NCBI GenBank assembly: GCA_958296125.1
Contig: OY282444.1
Span: 3,009,623-3,073,622, forward strand
From: an uncultured Poribacteria bacterium
Lineage (GTDB): Bacteria > Poribacteria > WGA-4E > PCPOR2b
Direction: 5' to 3'
DNA: 64,000 nt
How positions within the stretch are numbered: the stretch's first letter is position 1; the number at the start of each line of letters is the position of its first letter. Both the position numbers and the translations under genes were made by a program. The notes under the pieces were generated by a model. The model was given only the letters and a program-made list of their open reading frames with translations, had not been told where the DNA came from and did no database searches. This document shows positions 54,694 to 64,000 of this stretch, piece after piece.

Positions 54694-56034
54694 TTAATCC
54701 GACGCAATGCAGTAAAGAGATTTGCTTCCGCGTAGATATATCTCCCTGTCTACGATTGCGGGTGAGGCATTGAAACCGTCATTGAGGACATTTTCAGCAA
54801 GGACTTCAAACGTGGAACCGTGCTTGATTACCAGCGTAACACCATCTCTATCCGCGATATAGATACGGCCGCCCGCGCCCACCGGCGACGCATATACATC
54901 CGATATGCCTTCTAGGCGTTCTGGTCCATAGTACGCCTCGCCGGTACTGGCGTTGAAGGCGGAGAGAATTCCTCTGTTGTGTTTCAGGAAATAGAGTATA
55001 TCGCCATAGAGCAGCGGGGAGGGCACATAGGGAGTATCTCTATCATATTCCCAGATAACCGCCGTTGCACCGGTAATGTCTCCAGTTGTATCAGCGAGAC
55101 GAATCGCTTGCAGGGCGTTGCCGCGAAAGCCGCTGGTAACGTAGACAATGCCGTTTGCTGTCACGGGCGATGGTATTGCATTGGCTGTCATGCCGCCACA
55201 TTCCCAAAGCGTTTTCCCTGTCGCCAGATCATAGCTACGTGTGCGGTAGGTCGCGTTGACAACGACTTGAGGGGTTCCATTGTCTTCAACAACGAGCGGT
55301 GTTGACCACGACGTGCTTTCATCTCGGGCGACTTTCCAGAGTTCTTCACCTGTCCGCTTATCCAGCGCAATAATAAACGAATCCCCTTCGTGATCCCAGT
55401 TAAGAACGATGACATCGCCATAGAGCACCGGCGAACTTCCTTCACCGAAACTGCGCTTGATGATCATGTCTCCTAAGTCTCGCTCCCATTGGAGATTTCC
55501 CTGCATATCATAACAGTAGAGACCGCGAGAACCGAAATAAGCGTAAACATGCTCCCCATCGGTGACCGGGGAGTTTGCTGCCCAGCTGCCGGTCTGATGT
55601 GTTCCCTCATGCGGCACTTCTTCACGGGCGGTCTGTTGCCAATGGACGCTCCCGTCGGAACGGTTGATGGCGAAAATTACAAACTTGTAGGTAGACGATG
55701 GGGCTGCGGAGCGGCCGCGGCGGCCTCTTCGTCGTTGTGGTACCTCGATTGGCTCTAGTTCTACTTGCTTGTCGGTCTTGATGGCACTTGTGACAAAAAC
55801 AGTATCGCCCCACACGATTGGGGTAGCATGTCCTTGACCCGGGATCTCGGTTTTCCATCGGACGTTTTTGTTTTCGTTCCACTCGATTGGTGGGTCCCCG
55901 TGCGGTGCGACACCGGAAGCCTGCGGTCCCCGCCATTGGGGCCAATACCTCTCGAAATCTGCACGCGAGGACATCCCCCACAAAAAAGTCGAAATCGCAC
56001 AAAAACAGATAAAGATGGTTAGTGTCCTTTTCAT
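54694..56034 (-). CDS. Secreted PQQ-like beta-propeller protein
   Basis: 446 residues. Signal peptide (LTIFICFCAISTFLWGMSSRA), WPQWRGPQASG motif typical of PQQ/BamB-like proteins in Planctomycetes and related phyla, and repeated propeller blades such as DKRTGEELWKV, DLATGKTLWECGG. No PQQ binding shown. Extracytoplasmic, probably an assembly or scaffold protein or sugar dehydrogenase-like. Starts 31 bases after the dienelactone hydrolase gene; AGGAG lies seven bases before the ATG. Confidence 0.9.
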   Translation of the reverse strand: MKRTLTIFICFCAISTFLWGMSSRADFERYWPQWRGPQASGVAPHGDPPIEWNENKNVRWKTEIPGQGHATPIVWGDTVFVTSAIKTDKQVELEPIEVPQRRRGRRGRSAAPSSTYKFVIFAINRSDGSVHWQQTAREEVPHEGTHQTGSWAANSPVTDGEHVYAYFGSRGLYCYDMQGNLQWERDLGDMIIKRSFGEGSSPVLYGDVIVLNWDHEGDSFIIALDKRTGEELWKVARDESTSWSTPLVVEDNGTPQVVVNATYRTRSYDLATGKTLWECGGMTANAIPSPVTANGIVYVTSGFRGNALQAIRLADTTGDITGATAVIWEYDRDTPYVPSPLLYGDILYFLKHNRGILSAFNASTGEAYYGPERLEGISDVYASPVGAGGRIYIADRDGVTLVIKHGSTFEVLAENVLNDGFNASPAIVDREIYLRGSKSLYCIASD

Positions 56035-56065
56035 TAAAATTTCTCCTGTGTTAGGGTTGTATCTT

Positions 56066-56899
56066 TTAGTGTTTATTTAGTAAACTCACCCATCGCTCCC
56101 AAGCCTCACGGGTTGCGATTTTCTGAACTTCACTCGCCTCCGCAGCCATACCCCGTCTCAAGAAGCCGTGACCTACACCGGAATAAATAACCGGCTCATA
56201 GGTGATGCCGGAGGCTTTTGCGGCTGCTTTCGTCGGTTCAATGGTCGAGTTGATTCGGTTGTCATTCTCACCGTAAAAACCGTAGACCGGACACACAATC
56301 TTTCCCAATGTCGCTGTGTCCGGGGAGCGACCATAGAAAACGAAAGCGGCTTTTAGTGAATTGTCATTGGTGGCAAAGCGGAACGATTGTCCACCGCCCC
56401 AACAGAAGCCACTCACAGCGACCACATCTGTCGTCGAAGGCAGATCGCGGACGTATTTCATGGTCGCTTTGAGGTCAGTCGTGATCTGGTCAGGGTCCAA
56501 GGCACGAATCGCTCGTCGGACATTATCACCGGATCCAAAGCTGTCGGTGCCACCTCCGTTTGGTCCCATCCCGGAAAGGAGATCGGGACAGATCGCGACA
56601 ACGCCGGATTTTGCAAGTTCATCCCCGACCTGTCTTATCCAATCTGTTAGACCAAAAATCTCATGGATGACAATCACCGAAGTCGCCTTCTCCTTAATCT
56701 CCGGGAAAACAATGAAGGCATTGACCTCGCGTCCGCTCTCTGTGGAGATTTTCACCCATTCCCCGTGCCGCGGCGATTTCTCCAGTTGTTCTTTCGCTGT
56801 GTCTGCATGTGCGTAAATACCGGCCATCATCAAACCGCCGATTAGCACGAGACCGATGATTCGCACGGTGAATCGAGTTAAACTGTTAAGCGTTTTCAT
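56066..56899 (-). CDS. Secreted dienelactone-hydrolase-family protein
   Basis: 277 residues with a signal-like N-terminus (FTVRIIGLVLIGGLMMAGIYAHA). Alpha/beta hydrolase with the DLH triad: Cys in GFCWGGG, Asp in GENDNRI, His in GVGHGF. Would hydrolyse an ester or lactone outside the cytosol. AAGGAGG lies six bases before the ATG. Part of the apparent minus-strand operon 59851-54694. Confidence 0.9.
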   Translation of the reverse strand: MKTLNSLTRFTVRIIGLVLIGGLMMAGIYAHADTAKEQLEKSPRHGEWVKISTESGREVNAFIVFPEIKEKATSVIVIHEIFGLTDWIRQVGDELAKSGVVAICPDLLSGMGPNGGGTDSFGSGDNVRRAIRALDPDQITTDLKATMKYVRDLPSTTDVVAVSGFCWGGGQSFRFATNDNSLKAAFVFYGRSPDTATLGKIVCPVYGFYGENDNRINSTIEPTKAAAKASGITYEPVIYSGVGHGFLRRGMAAEASEVQKIATREAWERWVSLLNKH

Positions 56900-56952
56900 T
56901 TTGTTTCCTCCTTGAAAGTTGTTGAGTCTCTACGGGGTCCGATTTGACACCG

Positions 56953-57774
56953 CTATTCAATTATCTCGCACCGAGAGAGCATCTCCTTGCTTCGTTCAGA
57001 GAGTTTGTCAAATTCCGTCTGGGTCATCTCAATAGGCTTACGCATCGCGAACCAAGGGAGGGAATAACAAATTACCAACTCTGGTCTGGGATGATCGGCG
57101 CGGTTGGGTGTCCCACGGTGGAGCGTTCGTGGATCCTGAATCCATAGCGTTCCCTTCTTCAGATTGAGGCGGCGCGCTGTAGGAAAATCGCCTGTTGTCA
57201 GCACTTCGTCGTAGCGGTTCTCCAACTCTGGGTCTGCGAGGTATTGGGTGGCGGGCAGGATTTCAAAACTCCCGTTTTCCTCATAGGTGTCTACCAATGG
57301 AAACTTGATACCAAAATGCGGACAAACTTCTAAGCCGACGTGGGGAACCAATTTGGAAAGCCCCGCATCTCGATGCCACCGCTGGTACTCGCTGCCGGGG
57401 TACGGGTTGTTTGAGTGGTAGTAGGTAATGTGATAGTCGCTGGTGCCCCAATACCGGTCGAGAAAAGCGAGCAGCATCGGGTTCTCGAAAATCTGAGGAT
57501 CGGCGAAGGGCTGCTCCCAAGGGACGTACATCGTGTAACGATTGACGATTTGTAGACGGCCCTCCACAACAAGCCGATCATCGGTGTGTCCACGCACCTT
57601 GACATCTTCGCCTTGCGTCTTGCTGTGAGTCTTTACCTCTTCCAAAAGGGGCAGAAACGCTTCACGTATCCGATCGATTGTTTGAACAGGTATCAGGTCT
57701 TCAAAAGTGGCGTAACCGTTAATCTTCAATTCGGCAAGTTTCAAATCGAGGTCATAATCAGGTTGCGCGGTCAT
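56953..57774 (-). CDS. Phytanoyl-CoA dioxygenase (PhyH) family protein
   Basis: 273 residues from the ATG at 57774, with AAGGAG six bases upstream. Fe(II)/2-oxoglutarate-dependent oxygenase fold. The HxD metal pair is H-R-D in QRWHRDAGLSK and the distal H and R in TLHRGTPNRADHPRPE. Substrate unknown; such genes are numerous in Poribacteria-like genomes. It starts 11 bases after the DUF262 gene. Confidence 0.92.
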   Translation of the reverse strand: MTAQPDYDLDLKLAELKINGYATFEDLIPVQTIDRIREAFLPLLEEVKTHSKTQGEDVKVRGHTDDRLVVEGRLQIVNRYTMYVPWEQPFADPQIFENPMLLAFLDRYWGTSDYHITYYHSNNPYPGSEYQRWHRDAGLSKLVPHVGLEVCPHFGIKFPLVDTYEENGSFEILPATQYLADPELENRYDEVLTTGDFPTARRLNLKKGTLWIQDPRTLHRGTPNRADHPRPELVICYSLPWFAMRKPIEMTQTEFDKLSERSKEMLSRCEIIE

Positions 57775-57784
57775 TGGTCTCTCC

Positions 57785-59851
57785 TTATTGGTCTGCAATC
57801 TGTTTTTCAAACACCTGACGTATCAGGAACATGATGTAATCGAGCTCGGATTCATTCGAGAGACCGACCTGTACATCTCCTGTCCTAAAAGTCCCTCGGT
57901 TTGTCACATCGTCGCACAATTCTTGCGGGTCATCAATCTCAGAAAAGGGTAGGTTTAAGACTAAAAGCAGTCTTTTTTTTTGCGGTTTAATAGATACGAA
58001 GACCGTGTCTCTGGTCTTATAAGTGATATAAGTTTTGAGGATCTTTCTCCCGACAGAGTCTAACGCCTGAATGCGAGAGTGTAATTGCTGGAATAATTCT
58101 AGCATTTTACCAGTGAGAAAACGGTGATCGGCTAGTGTGTAATCCTTCCCTTTCTTTTGATCGTAATTCTCCTGTTCTTCCCGTTGAACGCCGAGGTCAA
58201 TCCAGATTTTGAGTGCCTCTTGAAATAATTGCTCTCCCCGGTTTACGATAGCGGTTTCGTCCCATCGCTCCGCTTGGGCGAGACTCTGATTTAAATGCAA
58301 CGGACTATTAGAAAAAAACCTGTCCCGTTTATCTGCGAAGGAACGATTGCTTAATTCTGAATTGTACCCGGTAAGAGTGAGGTTGCCAATGGTATGGAGG
58401 TACTTTTCATGCACTTCTTTCCAGTTTTCCCCTAAATCCTCTCGCCATTCTTTAGTCAGTGTTTCCGGCATCACACGCTCAATCGTGTAGTCTTCAACAC
58501 GAATCGGCTCTTTGCGTCCGTAGTTCTCCAGCTTGCGTAGTAGATAATTGCGCTTGTCGAAGTTATAAACGTCCGCAGTGAGAAACCTTCGTTGGAACTC
58601 GGTATTGGAGGGATAACGTTGAGAAGGGGGCATCAGCGAGAAAGCGGTCTTCAGACTTTCAAGATAATTGCTTTTATCAACTTTCTGCCCTAGTGTGGCA
58701 AAGAGTCTGCCGAAGGTCGCCGCTCGAATGCCACAGATTGCGAGACGAAAAATATAGCTCTCTATCAAGCGAAGGATTTCAATGACCTCCGTTTTTTCGA
58801 TTCGTTCTTGCGTATAGTCATCATAAACTTCAAGTAAGAACGGAAAAACGACCTCAACGTTAAGATCCCGGAGGTCCTCAAGGGAGGCGCGAAGTTCTGG
58901 GTCTGCTTCTTTGAGTGATACGATGCGGACATAGTGTCTTGAATAGCGCTGGATATCCTTAATAATTTCCTCTAACTCTTCCTGACTCTTTTTTGCTCCT
59001 ATATGCGCTTTAAAACTGTTGTAAACACCCTTCATACCCTTCATAGTGGGAATCCGCCGCGTCTTTAGCGTAAGATAGTTCCTTATGAAACGGTCAAATC
59101 GCTCGGTATACTCTTCCCCAAAACTACCCTCCATCGGAAACCAATAGTCCTCATAAAGTCTGTTTTGGAAGTTGGGTTCTTGTCCCATGAGCACATAATT
59201 ACGGATGAGATCGGCTTGGGAAAGAGCAAGTCCAGTGGAGTTGAGACTCTCAAAAATCAGTTGCGGATTATCGTAATCGCGGTCCAGACTGATGTCTACG
59301 ATTATTAGCTTCTCAATCCCTTTATACACCGCTTCAAGGGCGGCGCGCTTGAGTTGACCTTCAAAAAATCGGTAGTTTTCTACCAAGAGATGTGAGGGGT
59401 TAGCGGGAAGGTCTCTCCCCTCCAACAACTGAATCAGGGTTTCCTTATCATGACGGGTCAGCAGTTGTTTGTAACGTAATTCCCCCTCTTCATAGGCGTT
59501 GAACAGATAGTAGTCCTGTATTCTGCTCTGGTCTATGCCGATATCAACTTTCTGTGCTTTAATAGCTCTGCCGAGTGCAGAAAGCAACAGTGAAAGCGTC
59601 GTCAACCGCTGTTGACCGTCAATAACGAGCAATTGAGACACTGCTGAGGCACTAAAAATACCGTGCTGCATAGATACGATTGAACCGAGAAAATGAGCAC
59701 GGGCATCTTTATCTTCCGCGACCCGCAATACATCATTCCACAGTTGCTCACAATGACGCTTTTCCCAACTGTGCCGACGTTGAAAAATTGGCACATGAAA
59801 CTGTTTCGGACCTTGCAAGAATCTCAGCAGATTCGTTTCACTCGCTTTCAT
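57785..59851 (-). CDS. DUF262/DUF1524 (GmrSD-type) protein with DUF5655-like C-terminus
   Basis: 688 residues with GGAGG seven bases before the ATG. N-terminal DUF262: PIFQRRHSW and the DGQQR motif (LLVIDGQQRLTTLSLL), which in GmrS binds nucleotide. DUF1524 HNH region: IERVMPETL and HTIGNLTLTGYNSELSN. The C-terminal 110 residues (TYKTRDTVFVSIKPQKKRLLLVLNLP, DPQELCDDVTNRG, GDVQVGL) resemble DUF5655. GmrSD proteins restrict modified phage DNA. The first HNH histidine is Arg (codon at 58475-58477), so nuclease activity is uncertain. Confidence 0.82.
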   Translation of the reverse strand: MKASETNLLRFLQGPKQFHVPIFQRRHSWEKRHCEQLWNDVLRVAEDKDARAHFLGSIVSMQHGIFSASAVSQLLVIDGQQRLTTLSLLLSALGRAIKAQKVDIGIDQSRIQDYYLFNAYEEGELRYKQLLTRHDKETLIQLLEGRDLPANPSHLLVENYRFFEGQLKRAALEAVYKGIEKLIIVDISLDRDYDNPQLIFESLNSTGLALSQADLIRNYVLMGQEPNFQNRLYEDYWFPMEGSFGEEYTERFDRFIRNYLTLKTRRIPTMKGMKGVYNSFKAHIGAKKSQEELEEIIKDIQRYSRHYVRIVSLKEADPELRASLEDLRDLNVEVVFPFLLEVYDDYTQERIEKTEVIEILRLIESYIFRLAICGIRAATFGRLFATLGQKVDKSNYLESLKTAFSLMPPSQRYPSNTEFQRRFLTADVYNFDKRNYLLRKLENYGRKEPIRVEDYTIERVMPETLTKEWREDLGENWKEVHEKYLHTIGNLTLTGYNSELSNRSFADKRDRFFSNSPLHLNQSLAQAERWDETAIVNRGEQLFQEALKIWIDLGVQREEQENYDQKKGKDYTLADHRFLTGKMLELFQQLHSRIQALDSVGRKILKTYITYKTRDTVFVSIKPQKKRLLLVLNLPFSEIDDPQELCDDVTNRGTFRTGDVQVGLSNESELDYIMFLIRQVFEKQIADQ

Positions 59852-60206
59852 GGATTTATACCTCCGTGTTGATAAGTTTGGGATGAAGGAGGCCTCAGGT
59901 TTGGCAGTAGCTTTGATTTTTCGTCCAATGGATTTCGGACACTTTGATTATAGTTCAAGCCCACCAACTTGGGTATCACCTTCCGCTATATCGGTTAAGG
60001 AGTAGACCACCTGATGTCGCCCTCCTTGTTTTTTTAGTTCTGGGGAGACTACTAACCAAAGTTCTTAGTCGAATCATAACACTAGCGCAGATGCTATCAT
60101 GAATTTATAAAAAAGACAACAAAAACCGGACTGTATTAAGAATCTACCTAAGGAAGCTTTCCCCGATCCTATCTTCACCCATATCTTCTCGATCGACGAG
60201 TCAGAT
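59852..60206. other. Intergenic region, little recognised
   Basis: 355 bases between two minus-strand genes. A minus-strand TATAAT about 100 bases before the DUF262 start suggests a promoter; no clean -35. A minus frame reads VVYSLTDIAEGDTQVGGLEL and may be a gene-end remnant. Confidence 0.35.
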
Positions 60207-60977
60207 CTACTGTGCGGTATACCCACCATCGACGATAAGTGGGGCTCCCGTCACAAAAGAGGATTCATCCGATGCCAGAAAAAGTGCTGCGTAGGCGATC
60301 TCTTCGGGCCGTCCGATCCTGCCTATCGGGTAACGCTGCTCCAACCATTCACGCCGCTCTGGGTTTTGGATAAACTCCCGAATCAGATTGGTGTCTATGT
60401 GGCCGGGGCAGATACAATTCACGCGAATGTTCTTCTTGCCGTATTCAATCGCTAAGTTTTTGGTAAACTGAACCACGCCTCCCTTTGAGGGGACATACGC
60501 GTCGAAGCCGCCGCCGAGGCCAATCGGATAACCCACCAATCCATTGATGGAAGCGATGTTGATTATTGAACCGCCCCCGGACTGTTCCATCGCCCGCACC
60601 GCATGCCACGTGACCAAGTAAGTCCCCTTCAGGTTGACATCCATCACACGGTCCCACACCTCTTCAGGGGATGCGCCTTTCGGGAGGGCTTTACCGGCAA
60701 TAACGCCGGCGCAGTTGACCACAATGTCCAACGTGCCATAAGTCTCCACCGCGCCCCTCACCATCGCCTCGGCATCGGAGTTACTTGATACATCTCCGGT
60801 GAGGGCGGTGGTGTCGCCTTCCTCAGCTTTTATCTCCGCAACGGTTTCAAGGGCGTTTACCTCATTCAAATCGGAGACGACCACCTTCGCCCCCTTCGCG
60901 GCGAATAGCACTGCTGTCGCGTGTCCAATGCCGGAACCGCCGCCTGTAACTAGTGCTACTTTGTCCTTCAAACGCAT
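60207..60977 (-). CDS. Short-chain dehydrogenase/reductase (SDR)
   Basis: 256 residues with TAGGAGG six bases before the ATG. Classical SDR: cofactor TGGGSGIGHATA, NAG motif VVNCAGVI, catalytic Ser in INIASINGL and YxxxK as YVPSK. Likely NAD(H)- or NADP(H)-linked oxidation of a hydroxyl; substrate unknown. Read after the LLM gene, 58 bases apart. Confidence 0.95.
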   Translation of the reverse strand: MRLKDKVALVTGGGSGIGHATAVLFAAKGAKVVVSDLNEVNALETVAEIKAEEGDTTALTGDVSSNSDAEAMVRGAVETYGTLDIVVNCAGVIAGKALPKGASPEEVWDRVMDVNLKGTYLVTWHAVRAMEQSGGGSIINIASINGLVGYPIGLGGGFDAYVPSKGGVVQFTKNLAIEYGKKNIRVNCICPGHIDTNLIREFIQNPERREWLEQRYPIGRIGRPEEIAYAALFLASDESSFVTGAPLIVDGGYTAQ

Positions 60978-61035
60978 ATCTCACCTCCTAAACGTGCAGG
61001 GCGTATTGATGCCCTCCTGTCTCACGCCCGACAGC

Positions 61036-62103
61036 CTATGTCAGGTCTGCTATTTTAGGCATCACCTCGGTAATAAGCAACGTCATGGAATTGAGCCACT
61101 TCTCCTTCGGTTCCCATTCGTGCCCCATCGCCAAGAGTACGCCAAAACCTCCCACGTCCTCGTATAATTGACGCAGTTGATCGGCAACATCGTCGGGACT
61201 TCCGACGATCCAGAGGTTGTCCAGTAGATACTCAACTGTCACTTCATCGTTGGGCATGTTGGGATCTCTCTTGAATCGTTCCTTAGGCAGAAGTTTAAAC
61301 CAGTAATCATTGAAGTCACGTGCGAGGGTTCCCGCTAGTGCCTCCTCACGTGCCTGCTCGGTGGTATCTGCGATGTAAATCTCCCGCGCAATACGCCATA
61401 TTGACCGATCCGGAGTACGCCCCGCTTTCTGTGCCCCTTCTTCCACTGCCTCCCAGTGTGTCTGGATGACCTCTAAAGGTACCAGATTGAGACTCATCGG
61501 AATCCAACCCCGCTCACCTGCCAACACCAGCGTGTCCGATCTAGGTGAAACACCCCCCATTGCGATGGGTGGGTGAGGCTTCTGATACGGCTTCATGTGA
61601 ACCTTTAAGCCGATGTCCTCCACCGGTTCAGGAATTTTATAGTGCCAGTACTCAGTTTCATATAGCCCCGGTTTGGGGTCTTCCCAAATTTGGAGCACCG
61701 CCTCGATACCTTCTCGTGTTGCTTTTCGTCGGTCGCCGTCCGCTGCGAATCCAAACATCTCGCAGTCCCCCGGTATGGCACTAGAACCGACACCCCAATA
61801 GAAACGCCCGTGCGCCAAATGGTCGAGTTGGGCGATGCGATGGGCAACAGCAGCCGGGTTGTGGATGGGCATACATGTAACGCCCGTCCCAAAGACGATA
61901 TTCTGGGTCAACCCTAGGGCATTTGCGATGAAGAGTTCAGGGGATGGAATATTCTCCCATTCAAAAGTGAAGTGTTCACCGATCCACGCTTCCGTGTAGC
62001 CTAACTTATCCAATGTCACCACCTGATCTAGGTCGTCATCCAAGGTCTTCGTGAAATCCGCGCCCGGCGGATGCAATGGCATTGTGAAGAAACCGAGTTT
62101 CAT
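61036..62103 (-). CDS. LLM-class flavin-dependent oxidoreductase
   Basis: 355 residues with AAGGAG seven bases before the ATG. Luciferase-like monooxygenase barrel: GFFTMPLHPPG, GYTEAWIGEHF, GVTCMPIHNPAAVAHRIAQLDHLAHGRFYWGVGSS and the C-terminal VGSPDDVADQLRQL. Uses reduced flavin and oxygen; substrate unknown. In an apparent operon with the SDR gene. Confidence 0.93.
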   Translation of the reverse strand: MKLGFFTMPLHPPGADFTKTLDDDLDQVVTLDKLGYTEAWIGEHFTFEWENIPSPELFIANALGLTQNIVFGTGVTCMPIHNPAAVAHRIAQLDHLAHGRFYWGVGSSAIPGDCEMFGFAADGDRRKATREGIEAVLQIWEDPKPGLYETEYWHYKIPEPVEDIGLKVHMKPYQKPHPPIAMGGVSPRSDTLVLAGERGWIPMSLNLVPLEVIQTHWEAVEEGAQKAGRTPDRSIWRIAREIYIADTTEQAREEALAGTLARDFNDYWFKLLPKERFKRDPNMPNDEVTVEYLLDNLWIVGSPDDVADQLRQLYEDVGGFGVLLAMGHEWEPKEKWLNSMTLLITEVMPKIADLT

Positions 62104-62380
62104 GAGAAAGTCTCCTTGCGTTTAGGCGCAATCCTGACTATGTTGGTTCTGTCACCGGTAGGATAGCCCACTAGTTTTGTGCGTTGTGGAAACAAATTAA
62201 TTATCACCCCTATTCTTATATCACGGTTGTCCCGTAGCGTCAACAGAAAACTTCGTTGTGCTCGGTTTTCGCTTGACCTGATTGGTGAACGGTGATATAG
62301 TAATCATCTTATAGTAGTAGGGGGTGCCCTTGACCCCACACTTGGGTATCAACTTACACGCCAAACGGGAGGCGGCGATT

Positions 62381-63247
62381 ATGTACGAAGCAGAACAGTT
62401 CCCCACGATGAGCGAGCGAGAAAAATATCTGTTCGATTTGCAGGGTTTTCTCGTCGTTAGAGATTTGCTCTCGACCGCCGAGGTGAAACGCCTGAACGAG
62501 GCTGTCGATGCGAACCTAGACAAACACGGCGAACACACCAGTCGCGCAGTTGGCCCACAGTTGGAGGGAACGCAACTCCGAGGTCATATCAGCGGTATGC
62601 TAACTTGGGAGCATCCTTGGTGTCAGCCCTTTCGCGATTTGTTAGCTCATCCTAAACTCATCCCTTATCTCAATACCTTACTGGGTCGCGGTTGGAAGTT
62701 GGACCACTCGCCTGATATATTGACCTCCACATCCGGTGCCGAAGGGCTGCGTCTTCACGGCGATGGCAACGTTACTTTCAACGGATCCCGCTTCTACGCC
62801 TACCAAAACGGCAGAATGCGCTGCGGTCTGATTAATTGTCAGTTTTACATGACAGAGGTGAATCCCGGCGATGGGGGATTGTGCGTCATACCGGGCAGCC
62901 ACAAATCAAACTACCCCTGTCCCGAAGACATCCAGCTGTGGGAAGCGAACCGGGAAATTGTCTATCACATCCCCCTTTCTGCTGGTGATCTGGTAATTTT
63001 CAACGAAGCAACCACCCATGGCACCCTTCCGTGGAAGGGAAAGGGTGAGAGACGCACAGCACTCTACCGCTATACTCCCAAGTACGTCCACTATCACGGT
63101 GGATATTACGATGCAAGTCTGCCGGAGTGGGTATCTGAACTGACCGAAGCCCAGCAGGCGGTGCTGGAGCCGCCGTACATTTACCACCGGCCACTGATTG
63201 AGGCGGATGGCACCACCTTAGTGAGACCTCGCCGAGAGGGAGAGTGA
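62381..63247 (+). CDS. Phytanoyl-CoA dioxygenase (PhyH) family protein
   Basis: 288 residues from the ATG at 62381, with GGGAGG about nine bases upstream. Fe(II)/2-oxoglutarate oxygenase. Metal region L-H-G-D-G (RLHGDGNV), and later IPGSHKSN, ATTHGTLPWKGKGERR with the distal His and Arg. Substrate unknown. Precedes the SDR gene by about 100 bases. Confidence 0.92.
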   Translation: MYEAEQFPTMSEREKYLFDLQGFLVVRDLLSTAEVKRLNEAVDANLDKHGEHTSRAVGPQLEGTQLRGHISGMLTWEHPWCQPFRDLLAHPKLIPYLNTLLGRGWKLDHSPDILTSTSGAEGLRLHGDGNVTFNGSRFYAYQNGRMRCGLINCQFYMTEVNPGDGGLCVIPGSHKSNYPCPEDIQLWEANREIVYHIPLSAGDLVIFNEATTHGTLPWKGKGERRTALYRYTPKYVHYHGGYYDASLPEWVSELTEAQQAVLEPPYIYHRPLIEADGTTLVRPRREGE

Positions 63248-63349
63248 GTCTCTTGGCTGCTTAGTCGAAGATCTAAACTCAACCAGCAGAAACAAATCTG
63301 TTTTCGTTCGAGGGGCTCATACAAAGCCGGTCAGCAGAAAGGAAATTAT

Positions 63350-64000
63350 ATGTACAACCTTAGCGGAAAAGTTGCCCTAGTGACGGGTGCAGGTGGTGAA
63401 CACGGCATTGGTCGTGCAATCGCCATACGTCTTGCCAAGGAGAGTGCCGATGTCATTGTCAGTGACGTTGTCGATAATCCTTATGCTCACAACTCAATCG
63501 ATTGGGAGGGAGCCCCTTCCGTTGTCCGTGAAATTGAGGCGTTGGGACGACAGGCAGTGACTATCTTAGCAGATGTATCTGATGGCGAACAGGTGGACGC
63601 GTTGGTGAATGAGGGGATTGAGCGGTTCGGGCAGATTGACATCTTGGTGAGCAATGCCGGATCACGCCCTGGTCCTGACCGTGTGCCGGTGGTGGAACTG
63701 GAGGAAGAGGCGTGGGATACCGTACACACAACCAACCTCAAGGGAACCTTTCTCTGCTGTAGAGCAGTCGCCCGGCATATGATAAACCGTGGCGGGGGCG
63801 GAAAAATCATTACTATGTCCTCCGTGTCGGGCAAAAGCGGTTCGGCACGTTTCGCAGCTTATGCCGCCTCCAAATTTGGAGTGATCGGCTTCACCCAAGC
63901 CTTGGCACAAGAACTGGCACCTCACCATATTAACGTGAACGCCATCTGTCCCGGCGTTGTCGATACAGAGCGGTGGAGTTACATAGGTGCCGCCCTATCG
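63350..64000 (+). CDS. Short-chain dehydrogenase/reductase (3' partial, cut by window end)
   Basis: 217 codons visible from the ATG at 63350 (AAAGGAA seven bases upstream). SDR motifs: TGAGGEHGIGRAIA, NAGSRPG, catalytic Ser in MSSVSGKSG and YxxxK as YAASK, and CPGVVDTE. The gene continues beyond the right edge. It probably pairs with the upstream PhyH. Confidence 0.93.
   Translation, partial: MYNLSGKVALVTGAGGEHGIGRAIAIRLAKESADVIVSDVVDNPYAHNSIDWEGAPSVVREIEALGRQAVTILADVSDGEQVDALVNEGIERFGQIDILVSNAGSRPGPDRVPVVELEEEAWDTVHTTNLKGTFLCCRAVARHMINRGGGGKIITMSSVSGKSGSARFAAYAASKFGVIGFTQALAQELAPHHINVNAICPGVVDTERWSYIGAALS

Overview
The window looks like a chromosomal segment from an uncultured bacterium of the Candidatus Poribacteria type (sponge-associated) or a close relative. 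The evidence is the gene repertoire, not a marker gene. The first protein has a leucine-rich-repeat, cohesin and dockerin-like layout ending in a FlgD-like tail (YPNPFNPETWIPYQL). There are many phytanoyl-CoA-dioxygenase-like, Gfo/Idh/MocA, enolase-superfamily, glycoside-hydrolase-like, LLM-flavin and SDR genes, and an M23/EnvC-type protein. No rRNA, tRNA or CRISPR array was seen. Most starts have clear AAGGAG-type ribosome sites, and I used these to trim many starts.

Layout. 1-4.3 kb: 3' part of a secreted LRR/cohesin/dockerin protein, then pdxH (-). 4.3-8.2 kb (-): a TIM-barrel protein, an antitoxin remnant, a GNAT acetyltransferase and an MFS transporter. 8.2-12 kb (-): ilvB-ilvN-ilvC behind a T-box leader. 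12-15.1 kb: a frameshifted TPR gene, sodA (-), a small MITE-like element between two divergent promoters, and guaA (+). 15.2-19.5 kb (+): apparent operon of a GH-like enzyme, a small membrane protein, an HTTM-like protein and an enolase-superfamily enzyme. 19.6-22.9 kb (-): phosphonatase-like HAD, PuuA-like glutamine synthetase and a Gfo/Idh/MocA oxidoreductase. 23.1-33.4 kb (+): a hypothetical protein, a PhyH fragment, an oxidoreductase, a CDF metal exporter, a GH127-like protein, an ABC exporter with an extra N-terminal region, an Ldh2-type dehydrogenase, a small zinc-ribbon membrane protein and a KDG kinase.

33.4-45.3 kb: nitroreductase (-) with a perfect palindromic operator, a second copy of the MITE-like element, aldo/keto reductase, EnvC-like protein, gatB, a batC-batD-batE run, a CopD-like protein and a penicillin acylase. 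45.3-52.3 kb: another inverted-repeat element, tandem LarA-like genes, a mannonate-dehydratase-like and a Gfo/Idh protein (-), and a second GH-like paralogue. 52.3-64 kb: HAD phosphatase, amidohydrolase, then (-) PQQ-propeller protein, dienelactone hydrolase, PhyH and a DUF262/DUF1524/DUF5655 protein (possible type IV restriction), followed by SDR, LLM oxidoreductase, PhyH and a truncated SDR.

Overall the genes suggest a heterotroph that degrades diverse sugar acids and carbohydrates, embedded in core housekeeping functions (branched-chain amino acids, GMP, tRNA amidation, B6 salvage, oxidative stress). The most distinctive signals are non-coding: several families of short inverted-repeat elements, some with target-site duplications, some within leaders or next to promoters, and some translated inside genes. 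Relations between genes beyond spacing and orientation are inference.
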